Positions 16,337-24,176 of a stretch of 39,352 bases of DNA are shown piece after piece (the first letter of the stretch is position 1; each line of letters opens with the position of its first letter). Origin of the DNA: Bacteroidota bacterium. GTDB lineage: Bacteria > Bacteroidota > Bacteroidia > Bacteroidales > JAAUTT01. The position numbers and the translations under genes are program-made. The stretch lies in assembly GCA_021779665.1 (NCBI GenBank), contig JAJYAG010000046.1:1-39352 (forward strand), read 5' to 3'. Below the pieces are notes generated by a model that ran no database searches, had not been told where the DNA came from, and saw nothing but the letters and a program-made list of their open reading frames with translations.

Positions 16337-18253
16337 TAATTCAAATGCACTTCTGTAGCCGCCCGTTTCGTTAACATAATCCAGCAGTTTATCATAAAAC
16401 GGATCGCTGCAAATGGTAGCGCTATCGCCAATGATCACGAGCTTTTTCCGGGCACGGGTCATGGCGACATTCATCCGGCGTATATCGGAAAGGAAACCAA
16501 TTTCGCCTTTCTCGTTCGACCGTACAAGGCTTATGTAAATAATATCCCGCTCCTGCCCCTGAAAAGAATCGACTGTATTAATACTCAGGTTTTCAGATAT
16601 CTGCGGGGGAACAGCATCTGACCCCGACAATGAATTCTGCAGAAAAACAACCTGAGCCTTGTACGGCGAAATAATACCCGTATCGGCAACATCTTCAAGA
16701 ATATTCAAAGATTCCAGCTGATTAATATAAGCGATAAAATGTTTAGAAAGCAAACCTGCTTCCTCCTGATTACTCAAACTATGCGTTTCCTTATCTTCCT
16801 GCTCAAAAAATCCACAACCGGCAGTGTCAATAAATTCCAAAGCAATATCTTCAGGGAACAACTTTCGTGCTGCAACCGCCGGATTGGCCATAAGCTGATT
16901 GTTATAGAACTGCCTGCTCGAAAAATTCATAATGTCGGTATTCATTCTATACTGTTCCGTAAGCATTACGTCGGCCTTATTGCGTTTAATTGCTTTTTCG
17001 AAAAGCGTGATATTCAACCCGGCAATTGCAGCCTTATACGATTTAATTGTCGGTGGCAACTGACAATGATCGCCGGCGAAGATTACCCTTTCGGACTTGA
17101 TAATGGGTATCCACGTGGCAGGTTCCAGTGCCTGAGCTGCTTCATCAATAAAAACAGTACTGTACTTTTTGCCTTTCAGGGCATAGCTGTTGGCTCCAAC
17201 CAGCGTACTTGCAATTACACGGGCTTTGGAAATAATATCGTTCGAGATAAAAAATTCGAGTTGTTCGGCCTCATCCTTTAACCTATCGGCTTCAGCATAG
17301 AGAAGTTTCCGCTGCTGTCTTTCTTCAAACCCAAAGTTGCGCTTGTATTTCTGGGCCATACTTCGAAACTCTTCGGCCTTTTTCTTTACATCTTTCAGCT
17401 CTTTATAATAAGTATGATGTGCAATGCGGGCGTCGAGTGTTTTACTGAGCAAATCCTGCGTAACACGCGCCGGGTTTCCTATCCTCAGCACCTCAACCTG
17501 CTTTTCGCTGAGCTTTTCCACTAAAAGATCGACAGCGGTATTGCTGGGGGCACACACAAGTATTTGTTCTTCTTGCTTCAGAACCTCTATAATCGATTCA
17601 ACAAGTGTTGTAGTTTTGCCGGTTCCCGGAGGACCGTGGATAATAGCAACATCCCGGGCGGTGACAACCAGGTTCAATGCTTTGTTCTGACTCTCGTTCA
17701 AGGTCTCTAAATGGATAGCTGTGTTTGGATAAAAACTGGCAGCCTCTTCTCCAAGCAAAATCTCTTTCAATTTATTAATACGCGCTTCTTTGGTGGAAAG
17801 CAAATAATTAACAGCGCTTTCCATCTCGCGGTACGAAATTTCGTCGAATAAAAGGTGGACTCCCAGGTAACCGCGGTAAATCCAGTCAGGAAGATCGTCA
17901 GCATTCAATGTAATCAGCATTTCCTGTTCCTTCACCATGTTTACCACACCGTTTACCGAATCTTCTTCATGTTTATTGGAGGCGTTTGAAAACAACCTGA
18001 TGGGTTTACCTGATTGAAAAAGATGAGATTCCTGGTGTTCCCGGGGCCTTGATATCCTTACAAGCAACCTCTCGCCCGAATCGAAGCTTGTTTTTTCAAT
18101 TCGCACCGGATACCAGCAAAGCCCTTCTTTTCGCCTCTGCACCAGCGAGGTGCCCGACATTTTAAAATTATACTGAGCTAATTCTTCGTCCTTTTCCTGT
18201 TTTAAAAGCGCACGAAGGGCTATTAATTCTTCTTCTATATTTGAGTATGTCAT
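16328..18253 (-). CDS. Superfamily 1 DNA/RNA helicase (IGHMBP2/Upf1-like)
   Basis: 641 residues. N-terminal beta-barrel region (about 25-130), then the AAA/helicase core. Motif I is AIIHGPPGTGKTTTLVESI (about 204-222). Motif Ia covers ILVCAPSNTAVDLLVEKL. Motif II is VFIDEAAQALEPATW (DEAA box). Motif III is FAGDHCQLPPTI. Motif V is INTVDSFQGQERDIIYISLV and motif VI is NVAMTRARKKLVIIGD. This matches the Upf1-like Smubp2 helicases, which unwind nucleic acids 5' to 3' and act in the cytoplasm. All ATPase motifs look intact. The gene is monocistronic and convergent with the SRPBCC gene. Many Bacteroidetes carry one such helicase and it is not by itself a defence gene. Confidence 0.93.
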   Translation of the reverse strand: MTYSNIEEELIALRALLKQEKDEELAQYNFKMSGTSLVQRRKEGLCWYPVRIEKTSFDSGERLLVRISRPREHQESHLFQSGKPIRLFSNASNKHEEDSVNGVVNMVKEQEMLITLNADDLPDWIYRGYLGVHLLFDEISYREMESAVNYLLSTKEARINKLKEILLGEEAASFYPNTAIHLETLNESQNKALNLVVTARDVAIIHGPPGTGKTTTLVESIIEVLKQEEQILVCAPSNTAVDLLVEKLSEKQVEVLRIGNPARVTQDLLSKTLDARIAHHTYYKELKDVKKKAEEFRSMAQKYKRNFGFEERQQRKLLYAEADRLKDEAEQLEFFISNDIISKARVIASTLVGANSYALKGKKYSTVFIDEAAQALEPATWIPIIKSERVIFAGDHCQLPPTIKSYKAAIAGLNITLFEKAIKRNKADVMLTEQYRMNTDIMNFSSRQFYNNQLMANPAVAARKLFPEDIALEFIDTAGCGFFEQEDKETHSLSNQEEAGLLSKHFIAYINQLESLNILEDVADTGIISPYKAQVVFLQNSLSGSDAVPPQISENLSINTVDSFQGQERDIIYISLVRSNEKGEIGFLSDIRRMNVAMTRARKKLVIIGDSATICSDPFYDKLLDYVNETGGYRSAFELLG

Positions 18254-18392
18254 TTCAATTTTCCTGATAATTCAAATAAACTTTATTTTTTTTACTTTAT
18301 AATTGTACGAGAGGAATTTTTCACAACCAATAGCAGGGATTTTCCTAATCGACGATTTTTTATTAACTTAATTCTAAATTCAAATTCATTCA

Positions 18393-20168
18393 ATGTACAA
18401 GGTGTTCCGATACAAGAAAGTAATATATATGATTGTTGTAATTGCAGTTATTACTTTCCTGTTATCTTCTGTTTCAATTATCCTGCTTTACAATAACACC
18501 AAAAAGAATATAAAAAACAGACTTACTGACATTGTTGAAAGAGAACGTTTTTTTGCCCTGAGTATTTTAAAAGATAACACCAGCAACGAATTTCATATAC
18601 TCGAGCATATAAAAGATACCACTACTTTAGGGAAATACGGTGAAATAACAATTTTACGGAAGGATAAGGATAGTATTGAAATATTAATGTCGTCCAAAAA
18701 AATTAATCTGCGATATAAAACCCATGAAAGAAATTTAGCAGGAACCTCCTTTTATAAATCAGCCCATAACGAATCGGGGTTTATGACAGATATTGACCTG
18801 AAGGGTAAAAAAATATTTGCGGCATATACTTATGTTGAACCCTTAAACTGGGGAATTGTAGCCCAAATCTCGGCTTGGGAAACCAGCAAGCCGTTTATTA
18901 AAACCTTACTCCTGGTTCTGTTTTTAACCATTTTTTTAGGTTCAGTCTCTACCATTGTCCTTTTTAAAATGACCAATCCCATTATTGACGATCTTAAAAA
19001 AAACCAGCAATTATTAATTAAGGCCAAAGAAGAAGCTGAAGAAAGTGAGAAACAGCTTATAAAAGCACAAAAAACCTCTAAAACAGGTAACTGGATATGG
19101 TTCTTTGAAGACAACCGGGTTTGGTGGTCCGATGAAGTGTACAGGATTTTTAACCTCGAAAAAAGTAACTTTACAGGAAACCTGGATGAAATAATTAAGG
19201 CCTCCATCCATCCTGATGATATTAAAACTGTGGAACAGTCCAACCTCTCGGTTCTCCGGAATAATAAGCCCATTCCTGTGGAATATAGAATTCTGAATGG
19301 CGATGGTACATTTAAGTATGTTTATGCCGTGGCTGATGAGATTGTACTTGATAAAGAAGGGAATAAAAAATGCCTTACAGGAATTGTCAAAGATATTACG
19401 GATTACAAACACATTCAGCTGGAACTGATTAAAGCAAAGGAAGAGGCCGAACAAAGCAACAAACTTAAAACTGCTTTTCTTCAGAATATGAGTCATGAGA
19501 TCCGCACTCCAATGAATGCGATTATGGGCTTCGCTGAATTATTGCCCCACGAATTTGGCAACCAGCAAAAACTCGAAAAATATACTACCATCATAAATCA
19601 GCGATGTTCCGATTTGCTCGATATCATCAATGGTATCCTGAATGTTGCCCAGATAGAATCGGGTTTGTTGCCGGTTCATGTCGGCCAATGCCAGTTAGGT
19701 CAATTAACAAACGAGCTTTATGATCTTTTTAAGGAATACCAAAGAAAACAAAACAAGCAGCACATCAATTTCAAAGTTCGAACCTATGATATTTCAGAAG
19801 ATACCATCATATATACCGACGTTGTAAAATTAAAGCAGATACTCATCAATTTAATCAGCAATGCTTTTAAGTTTACCGATCAGGGGTTTGTGGAATTAGG
19901 AATTAAGATGGTCAACAGCGATGAGTTGCTATTCTCGGTGTCCGACAGTGGTATTGGAATTCCTGAGGAGAAAAAAGATTACATTTTCGAAAGATTTGCA
20001 CAACTGGAATCGATGTCGGGCAGATTATACGGCGGAACGGGCCTCGGACTCTCCATCGTGAAAGGATTGGTAGGCCTTTTAAATGGCAAAATATGGCTGG
20101 AGTCGGAGGTAAAAAAAGGAACAACCTTCTATTTTACTTTACCGTTGCAGAATAACAAGAAAAATTGA
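18393..20168 (+). CDS. Cache-PAS sensor histidine kinase
   Basis: 591 residues. TM1 about 12-33, a periplasmic Cache-like domain about 40-165, TM2 about 169-190, a coiled coil (200-226), a PAS_3 domain (about 227-340, WWSDEVYRIFNL then IVKDITDYKH), HisKA with H368 in FLQNMSHEIRTPMNAIMGF, and a HATPase with NLISNAFKFTDQGFVE, DSGIGIPEEKKDYIFERF and GGTGLGLSIVKGL. No receiver domain is attached and no response regulator gene adjoins it, so it is an orphan kinase. It is the last gene before the accessory region: the next genes are convergent and of different composition. Confidence 0.93.
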   Translation: MYKVFRYKKVIYMIVVIAVITFLLSSVSIILLYNNTKKNIKNRLTDIVERERFFALSILKDNTSNEFHILEHIKDTTTLGKYGEITILRKDKDSIEILMSSKKINLRYKTHERNLAGTSFYKSAHNESGFMTDIDLKGKKIFAAYTYVEPLNWGIVAQISAWETSKPFIKTLLLVLFLTIFLGSVSTIVLFKMTNPIIDDLKKNQQLLIKAKEEAEESEKQLIKAQKTSKTGNWIWFFEDNRVWWSDEVYRIFNLEKSNFTGNLDEIIKASIHPDDIKTVEQSNLSVLRNNKPIPVEYRILNGDGTFKYVYAVADEIVLDKEGNKKCLTGIVKDITDYKHIQLELIKAKEEAEQSNKLKTAFLQNMSHEIRTPMNAIMGFAELLPHEFGNQQKLEKYTTIINQRCSDLLDIINGILNVAQIESGLLPVHVGQCQLGQLTNELYDLFKEYQRKQNKQHINFKVRTYDISEDTIIYTDVVKLKQILINLISNAFKFTDQGFVELGIKMVNSDELLFSVSDSGIGIPEEKKDYIFERFAQLESMSGRLYGGTGLGLSIVKGLVGLLNGKIWLESEVKKGTTFYFTLPLQNNKKN

Positions 20169-20267
20169 AAAACCGAGGTTAGGATGATGAGAAAAGTGTT
20201 CATATCGCAATGGGTTCTTTTTGGGAGTATGTCGCATATTTTTCCTATGCTTGCTTACCTTTTTCCA

Positions 20268-20960
20268 TTATTCAATATCTGCGATGTTTTGGATTAGTTG
20301 CATAATAATTTCAGTAGCTTCCTCTTCTGAACCATAAGGCAAAGCACTTTCTATTCCTTCGGTTAATCCTTCATTTTTCAAAAGCTTGGAACATTCTTCT
20401 TTCAAATACGCTTTTACACTTTCATTTGCATTGCTTATATTTTCGAGTAGTTTCGAGCAATTATCCAGCATGTAAATGATGTCTTCAAAATCATGGCTTT
20501 GTCGTAAATCAGAACCACCACGTCCTTTATGAGCTTCTATCTTAGCAGCTAAATAATATTCAGGTGGAAACACAAAAATTTCTGTTCCATCTGGAAGTGT
20601 TTTTGAAATCTTGTTTTCAATTCCTTCATCATACCACATATTGCTAAATCCCAGCACATCAGAATCAGAAGGCATAACATCAACTAAAATATCCTGATAA
20701 ACCCATCTGCAAATTGGAGCTCCTTTTGAAGTGTCATTTGCAAAACCTAAAGCTCTTAAATCATCTTCTAATTTTGCATGAGCAGTCTTTGAACGTAGTT
20801 CAATTACACAATCAATGTCAAGCGTTGGTCTAATATTAGATAATTCAGGATTACTTGCGTACAATTCAGCAACAGCACCTCCCACAAATACCATATCTTC
20901 TTTCAAAGTACCCAAACCATTTGCCACTGTTTGTAGCATCGAAATATTGGTATTAGGCAT
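20268..20960 (-). CDS. AbiEii-like nucleotidyltransferase (toxin-like)
   Basis: 230 residues. The MNT-type active site is visible: FVGGAVAELY with the GG at 27-28, T46-x-D48-x-D50 in RPTLDIDCVIEL, and a third acid at D94 in ILVDVMPSD. Further family features are PPEYYLAAKIEAHKGRGG followed by SHDFEDIIYML. The pattern is that of proteins annotated as nucleotidyl transferase AbiEii/AbiGii toxin family. In AbiE systems the nucleotidyltransferase is the toxin and its partner a DNA-binding antitoxin. The start overlaps the upstream winged-helix gene by 8 nt, so the two are coupled. Toxicity and substrate (tRNA in related MenT enzymes) are inference. All three catalytic acids are present. Confidence 0.85.
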   Translation of the reverse strand: MPNTNISMLQTVANGLGTLKEDMVFVGGAVAELYASNPELSNIRPTLDIDCVIELRSKTAHAKLEDDLRALGFANDTSKGAPICRWVYQDILVDVMPSDSDVLGFSNMWYDEGIENKISKTLPDGTEIFVFPPEYYLAAKIEAHKGRGGSDLRQSHDFEDIIYMLDNCSKLLENISNANESVKAYLKEECSKLLKNEGLTEGIESALPYGSEEEATEIIMQLIQNIADIE

Positions 20961-21474
20961 GTCTTAATCGTTTTTCAAGTTCTTCTTTAGCAATGTTTAT
21001 TTCTCTAACTTTTCCCACCCGAATAGTATCTGCAATTACCAATAGTTCATAAAATAATTTATCTTCTTGCACAATTTGAGGGATAGATTTAAAAAGTGGT
21101 TCAATAGCTTGTCCTCGATGAGTTCCTTTAGCACTTGACCAAACATAAACGTCAGAACCACTTGAAATATGCTCTTTGATTGGCGATGCAGAATGAGCAG
21201 TGGGTATCCCTTTTACAATTGCACCTGGTTGTGTAGGGAACACATATTGGAGACCATAGATTAAAAAATCGACAAAGGAATTAATATTTACTTTTCGCTT
21301 TTTTGAATCAATCAAGCCAGCAATCTTGCATCTATTCAACACCTCTGATATTTCAGACGGACTTATTTTTAATGCTTGAGCTAAATCGGAGTTATACCAG
21401 TCATCATGCTTTAAAGCTATGATTTTCAATAAAACTACAATATCTTGGGGACGCATCCCATTATGCTTTTTCAT
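20953..21474 (-). CDS. Winged-helix regulator partnered with the nucleotidyltransferase (antitoxin-like)
   Basis: 173 residues from ATG 21474. A TTG start at 21489 is in frame but lies within the operator palindrome. The N-terminal third is a winged helix-turn-helix: DIVVLLKIIAL, WYNSDLAQALKISPSEISEVLNRC, GLIDSKKRKVN. The C-terminal part has a conserved-looking FPTQPGAIVKGIPTAHSASP block and a helical tail (LFYELLVIADTIRVGKVREI). I recall similar proteins next to AbiEii-like enzymes, annotated only as regulators or hypothetical. It differs in length and C-terminus from classical AbiEi. Its own promoter and palindrome just upstream imply negative autoregulation, as in toxin-antitoxin operons. 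Confidence 0.75.
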   Translation of the reverse strand: MKKHNGMRPQDIVVLLKIIALKHDDWYNSDLAQALKISPSEISEVLNRCKIAGLIDSKKRKVNINSFVDFLIYGLQYVFPTQPGAIVKGIPTAHSASPIKEHISSGSDVYVWSSAKGTHRGQAIEPLFKSIPQIVQEDKLFYELLVIADTIRVGKVREINIAKEELEKRLRHA

Positions 21475-21487
21475 ACTCAATATTTTC

Positions 21488-21506
21488 AATTCGCGATTCG
21501 CGAATT
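21488..21506 (-). promoter_or_regulatory. Operator: perfect 9-1-9 palindrome before the regulator gene
   Basis: AATTCGCGA-T-TCGCGAATT, 13 nt upstream of the ATG at 21474 and just downstream of the predicted transcription start. Its CG-rich core stands out in AT-rich surroundings. It is the likely binding site of the winged-helix protein. Confidence 0.75.
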
Positions 21507-21515
21507 ACGAATAGT

Positions 21516-21543
21516 CAAATATATAAAATTAAACTGAGAACAA
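21516..21543 (-). promoter_or_regulatory. Promoter of the regulator/nucleotidyltransferase operon
   Basis: Minus strand: TTG at 21543-21541, a 17-nt spacer, then TATATTTG at 21523-21516, an exact -7 match. It overlaps the last codons of the phosphatase gene, so the pair has its own promoter. The operator begins about 10 nt downstream. Confidence 0.7.
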
Positions 21544-22188
21544 CTTTCTTGAATACAATTCAATTGCTGTCAATTTTCCGTATCCTGCTTTTTCTTTATA
21601 AACACAGCCTGTATCAATGTTTATTACTTGCTTATTCTCATCTATTTGCTTCTCACAGTACTCAATTGTAATTGGTCTGTGTCCATGTATAATTGTCCTT
21701 TCAACAAGCAAAGGATTAAAATATTCAACTTGACTTTTCCATACCATTGAATAAGTATCCTCAAATGGGTTCAATATTTTGTCATCATATCCTGCATGAA
21801 CAAACAGGTAATCTTCGATTGAAAAATAACTCTTAAGATTTCTGAAAAAATCAAGATATTTAGGAGGGATATCCTTTATCGAGCTAATACCAAAACTTTT
21901 CAGTGTTTCGTCACCTCCATTCTGAATCCATTTTGGCTTATTCTTTTCGTCTTCATATGCTTCAAGAAGTAATAATTCGTGATTTCCAATCAATGGAATG
22001 ATATCGTAACCTTTTTCTTGTAAGCCAATAATGTAATCAACAACCTCTTTGCTCTTATCTCCACGGTCAATATAGTCTCCCAACAAAATAAGTTTATCAT
22101 TTATGTCAAGTTGGATTTTACTTTCAACTAATTCTTTTAAAGAATCAAAACATCCGTGAATATCACCGATGGCAAAGAGTCGTTTCAT
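21529..22188 (-). CDS. PrpE/ApaH-like metallophosphatase
   Basis: 219 residues from ATG 22188, the start that puts MKRLFAIGDIHG at the N-terminus. An in-frame ATG at 22224 would add 12 residues before the usual first strand. The calcineurin-like metal-binding motifs are complete: GDIHG, GDYIDRG, GNHELLLL, FVHAGYDD, and IIHGHRP. This is the PPP-type family of serine/threonine phosphatases and diadenosine tetraphosphatases. The substrate could be phosphoprotein or Ap4A. A TAAATTTG -7 box lies about 100 nt upstream (22293-22286, minus strand). It sits between the nucleotidyltransferase pair and the IS110 element, but I see no functional tie to either. Confidence 0.88.
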   Translation of the reverse strand: MKRLFAIGDIHGCFDSLKELVESKIQLDINDKLILLGDYIDRGDKSKEVVDYIIGLQEKGYDIIPLIGNHELLLLEAYEDEKNKPKWIQNGGDETLKSFGISSIKDIPPKYLDFFRNLKSYFSIEDYLFVHAGYDDKILNPFEDTYSMVWKSQVEYFNPLLVERTIIHGHRPITIEYCEKQIDENKQVINIDTGCVYKEKAGYGKLTAIELYSRKLFSV

Positions 22189-22285
22189 ATAAGCCAATGT
22201 TTTGAGGGTTTGTAGAAATTGCACTCTTTTTCAAATTTGGGCCGAACTTCAATCAACTGAGACTATATTTTCACTCTGTTTTTTT

Positions 22286-22293
22286 CAAATTTA
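22286..22293 (-). promoter_or_regulatory. -7 box TAAATTTG upstream of the phosphatase gene
   Basis: Exact TAnnTTTG match on the minus strand, about 100 nt before the ATG at 22188. No clear -33 element. Confidence 0.4.
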
Positions 22294-22347
22294 TAATCAG
22301 GTTGTTTCTGTGTAACTCGGTCTCTTAGCCATGCACTTAACATCCTA

Positions 22348-22481
22348 ATATCACCAATTGATATATCCGTTATACATTAATAATGATGGTCCCGAGTGTT
22401 CTTCTTTATGATGATATGCGGCATTAGGCTTTGTTCCGTTAGATTTATGTTGTGCTAATTAGCACCAATATACAAAATTCC
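22348..22481. repeat. Island direct repeat, copy 1
   Basis: About 134 bp, repeated in the same orientation at 27184-27320. The core 22392-22454 matches 27231-27293 over 63 bp with one mismatch. The 27 bp after it differ at two positions. This copy carries a perfect palindrome GTGCTAATTAGCAC (22452-22465) that is imperfect in copy 2. It is non-coding as far as I can see. Confidence 0.9.
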
Positions 22482-22487
22482 ACCGAT

Positions 22488-22510
22488 AAGCTGAATTTGC
22501 AATTCAGCTT
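22488..22510. repeat. Hairpin left of the IS110 element
   Basis: AAGCTGAATT, loop TGC, AATTCAGCTT: a perfect 10-bp stem. Same architecture as the hairpin at 24114-24136 on the other side of the transposase gene, with two compensating base-pair changes in the stem. Confidence 0.7.
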
Positions 22511-22587
22511 GTTGTATCTGAAAATTTGTAATTTTAATTTTTTGTTGATTTATCATACAGAAGATTTTGTTGCTTGTGTTATGCGGA

Positions 22588-22621
22588 TTGCAAACTTAGC
22601 GTAAGCGGTCTCGTATGTTTG
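22588..22621 (+). promoter_or_regulatory. Promoter for the IS110 guide-RNA candidate
   Basis: TATGTTTG (22614-22621) is an exact -7 match. A TTG at 22588-22590 gives a longish 23-nt spacer. The predicted start falls at the first nucleotides of the folded region, 240 nt before the transposase ATG. Confidence 0.55.
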
Positions 22622-22622
22622 T

Positions 22623-22758
22623 ATGGAAAATGGAACGACCTTTTATTAACGTTGTTTGTTTGTAAATAGGTTCGGAAAAGGATAGAAGAACTCAAGGCGG
22701 TCAGATACGCATTGCGATATCGTTCGGTGAGAAATAGTCTCTATCCTTTATTTTCCAT
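22623..22758 (+). ncRNA. Candidate IS110 bridge RNA
   Basis: Two perfect stems nest and stack: 22623-22631 with 22750-22758 (9 bp) and 22677-22686 with 22740-22749 (10 bp), contiguous on the 3' side. Within the inner stem, CTCA (22691-22694) can pair with TGAG (22727-22730), leaving internal-loop strands of the sort that carry guides in bridge RNAs. A 45-nt branch lies between the two 5' strands. Position (upstream non-coding region of an IS110 transposase), size (about 136 nt plus flanks) and the preceding -7 box all fit a bridge RNA that specifies target and donor. The fold was worked out by eye. Guide matches were not established. Confidence 0.6.
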
Positions 22759-22864
22759 CAAGTTTGAACAAAGTACCTAGGGATATGAAAAAAGCATCAT
22801 AATCTCGAATAAATTCACGAGACAAGACTGTATGGAAGATTCCGATAACTTAAAATAGTTAGTT

Positions 22865-23887
22865 ATGAAAACGACATACTTAAAACAAAATATCGGAAGT
22901 GATATTTCGAAAGATGACTTTAAATGCTCATTTTCCGCATTAACCAATCAACTTGATATAGTAACTATTGGAGCTAAGACTTTCCCAAATTCATCCAAAG
23001 GCTTTATTGATTTGTTAGAATGGATTAAGGCAAAGGGACAAGCAGAAGCTAGCCTTACTTTTACTTTGGAAGCTACAGGTGTCTATTATGAAGCTTTGGC
23101 ATATTTCCTGATTGATCATGGATATTCCCTTTATGTTGTTTTACCTAATCAATCCAAGAAATATGCAGAAAGTTTTGGTACTAAGTCAAAGACCGACAAA
23201 ATAGATGCTAAAATTTTGTCCAAAATGGGCATTGAACGCAAGTTATTGCCCTGGCAGCCGTTAAGTACAAATCTTCTAAAGCTAAAACAGCTCACAAGGG
23301 AAAGAGAGGCTATTGTCCAAGAGCGGATTATGGTAAATAATCAGCTACATGCATATAAGCATCAGGGAAAGATTAATTCTAATTCCATAACACGTTCACA
23401 AAAGCGTATAACATTTTTCAATGACCAAATAAAAGAAATTGAAAGAGAAATAGCTCAGATCGTGAAGCAGGATAAAAAACTCCAACAAAAATTAAATAAC
23501 CTCCAAACCATCCCAGGAGTTGGTTTAATTACGGCTGTTATTATTGTAGCAGAAACCAATGGTTTTGCCAGCATAAAGAGCATTAAACAATTAACAAGTT
23601 TTGCCGGATTAGACATTCAAATAGCCGAATCTGGTTTGTGGAAAGGGAAGAGCAGAATAAGCAAAAAAGGCAATAGTCATATTCGAAAAGCCTTGTACTT
23701 TCCAGCATTTACCAAAATTAAATTTGATAATCAAACACATAAATACTATGAAAAATTGAAAGTAAAAAAAGCTAAACCCATGATTGCTGCAGTAGCCGTA
23801 CAAAGAAAACTTCTGGGCCTAATTTACACGCTTTGGAGAAAGAACGAAGACTTTTTCCCAGACCATAATCAGTCTTCAGCAGCTTAA
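22865..23887 (+). CDS. IS110-family transposase (DEDD recombinase)
   Basis: 340 residues and apparently intact. The N-terminal RuvC-like DEDD domain shows GSDISKDDF (D13), TLEATGVYYEAL (E69) and SKTDKIDAKIL (D111, D114). A coiled-coil linker covers about 140-210. The C-terminal Transposase_20 domain has TIPGVGLITAVIIVAE, TSFAGLDIQIAESG and the KGKSRISKKGNSHIRKAL region, which contains the conserved serine zone. IS110 transposases use an RNA guide from the element's non-coding end to join donor and target DNA. The 5' non-coding stretch here folds accordingly. No frameshift or stop was found, so the element could be active. Confidence 0.95.
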   Translation: MKTTYLKQNIGSDISKDDFKCSFSALTNQLDIVTIGAKTFPNSSKGFIDLLEWIKAKGQAEASLTFTLEATGVYYEALAYFLIDHGYSLYVVLPNQSKKYAESFGTKSKTDKIDAKILSKMGIERKLLPWQPLSTNLLKLKQLTREREAIVQERIMVNNQLHAYKHQGKINSNSITRSQKRITFFNDQIKEIEREIAQIVKQDKKLQQKLNNLQTIPGVGLITAVIIVAETNGFASIKSIKQLTSFAGLDIQIAESGLWKGKSRISKKGNSHIRKALYFPAFTKIKFDNQTHKYYEKLKVKKAKPMIAAVAVQRKLLGLIYTLWRKNEDFFPDHNQSSAA

Positions 23888-23928
23888 AAGACATCAGGGA
23901 ATGAGGAGCATAAGACCTTCCTTTGGCT

Positions 23929-23980
23929 TTGCCCGGTAGGGCAAGAAGAAAAAAGTAGTGGAAACAAATGTCTCCACTAC
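23929..23980 (+). other. Two hairpins downstream of the transposase gene
   Basis: TTGCCC-GGTA-GGGCAA (23929-23944) and GTAGTGGA paired with TCCACTAC (23955-23980). A 13-bp direct repeat CCTTCCTTTGGCT appears at about 23916 and 24017. The tail of 23888-24176 is otherwise without a gene. It may be the IS right end, or a second RNA region as in IS1111-type elements. Confidence 0.45.
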
Positions 23981-24113
23981 ACAAGATAGACTTCAGTTGA
24001 ACGAATCGCATGGAGCCTTCCTTTGGCTGAAACAAAATTACAAAAAGTTCTAATAAAATTTGGAATTTAACACAGTACCTCACGAACGGCAGTGAGTAAT
24101 CCTGCAATGTTTC

Positions 24114-24136
24114 AAGCGGATTTGCAAAATCCGCTT
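24114..24136. repeat. Hairpin right of the IS110 element
   Basis: AAGCGGATTT, loop GCA, AAATCCGCTT: a perfect 10-bp stem, of the same type as that at 22488-22510. It also lies 41 nt beyond the stop of the HEPN-like gene on the minus strand and could terminate it. Confidence 0.7.
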
Positions 24137-24176
24137 AGCGCTTCGATTTAGATTTACCGCTTATCTGGGGCTTTTT

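Larger units (their letters stand above)
22583..24140 (+). mobile_element. IS110-family insertion sequence (approximate limits)
   Basis: The unit comprises a -7 promoter box, a folded RNA candidate, an intact IS110 transposase and a structured downstream tail. Limits are set by a shared motif: 22583-22601 (GCGGATTGCAAACTTAGCG) and 24116-24140 (GCGGATTTGCAAA, then CTTAGCG after the hairpin arm). IS110 elements generally lack terminal inverted repeats and target duplications, so exact ends cannot be read from one copy. Confidence 0.6.

Noticed and set aside
16328-18253. Upf1-like helicase as part of a defence system
   Set aside because: It is a complete stand-alone helicase of a widespread type, outside the AT-rich island and without an effector gene beside it.
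22348-22481. Direct-repeat copies as integron attC sites
   Set aside because: The ends can pair only briefly (CAACATA with TATGTTG in copy 2) and the interior does not fold into the attC pattern. They are better described as direct repeats.
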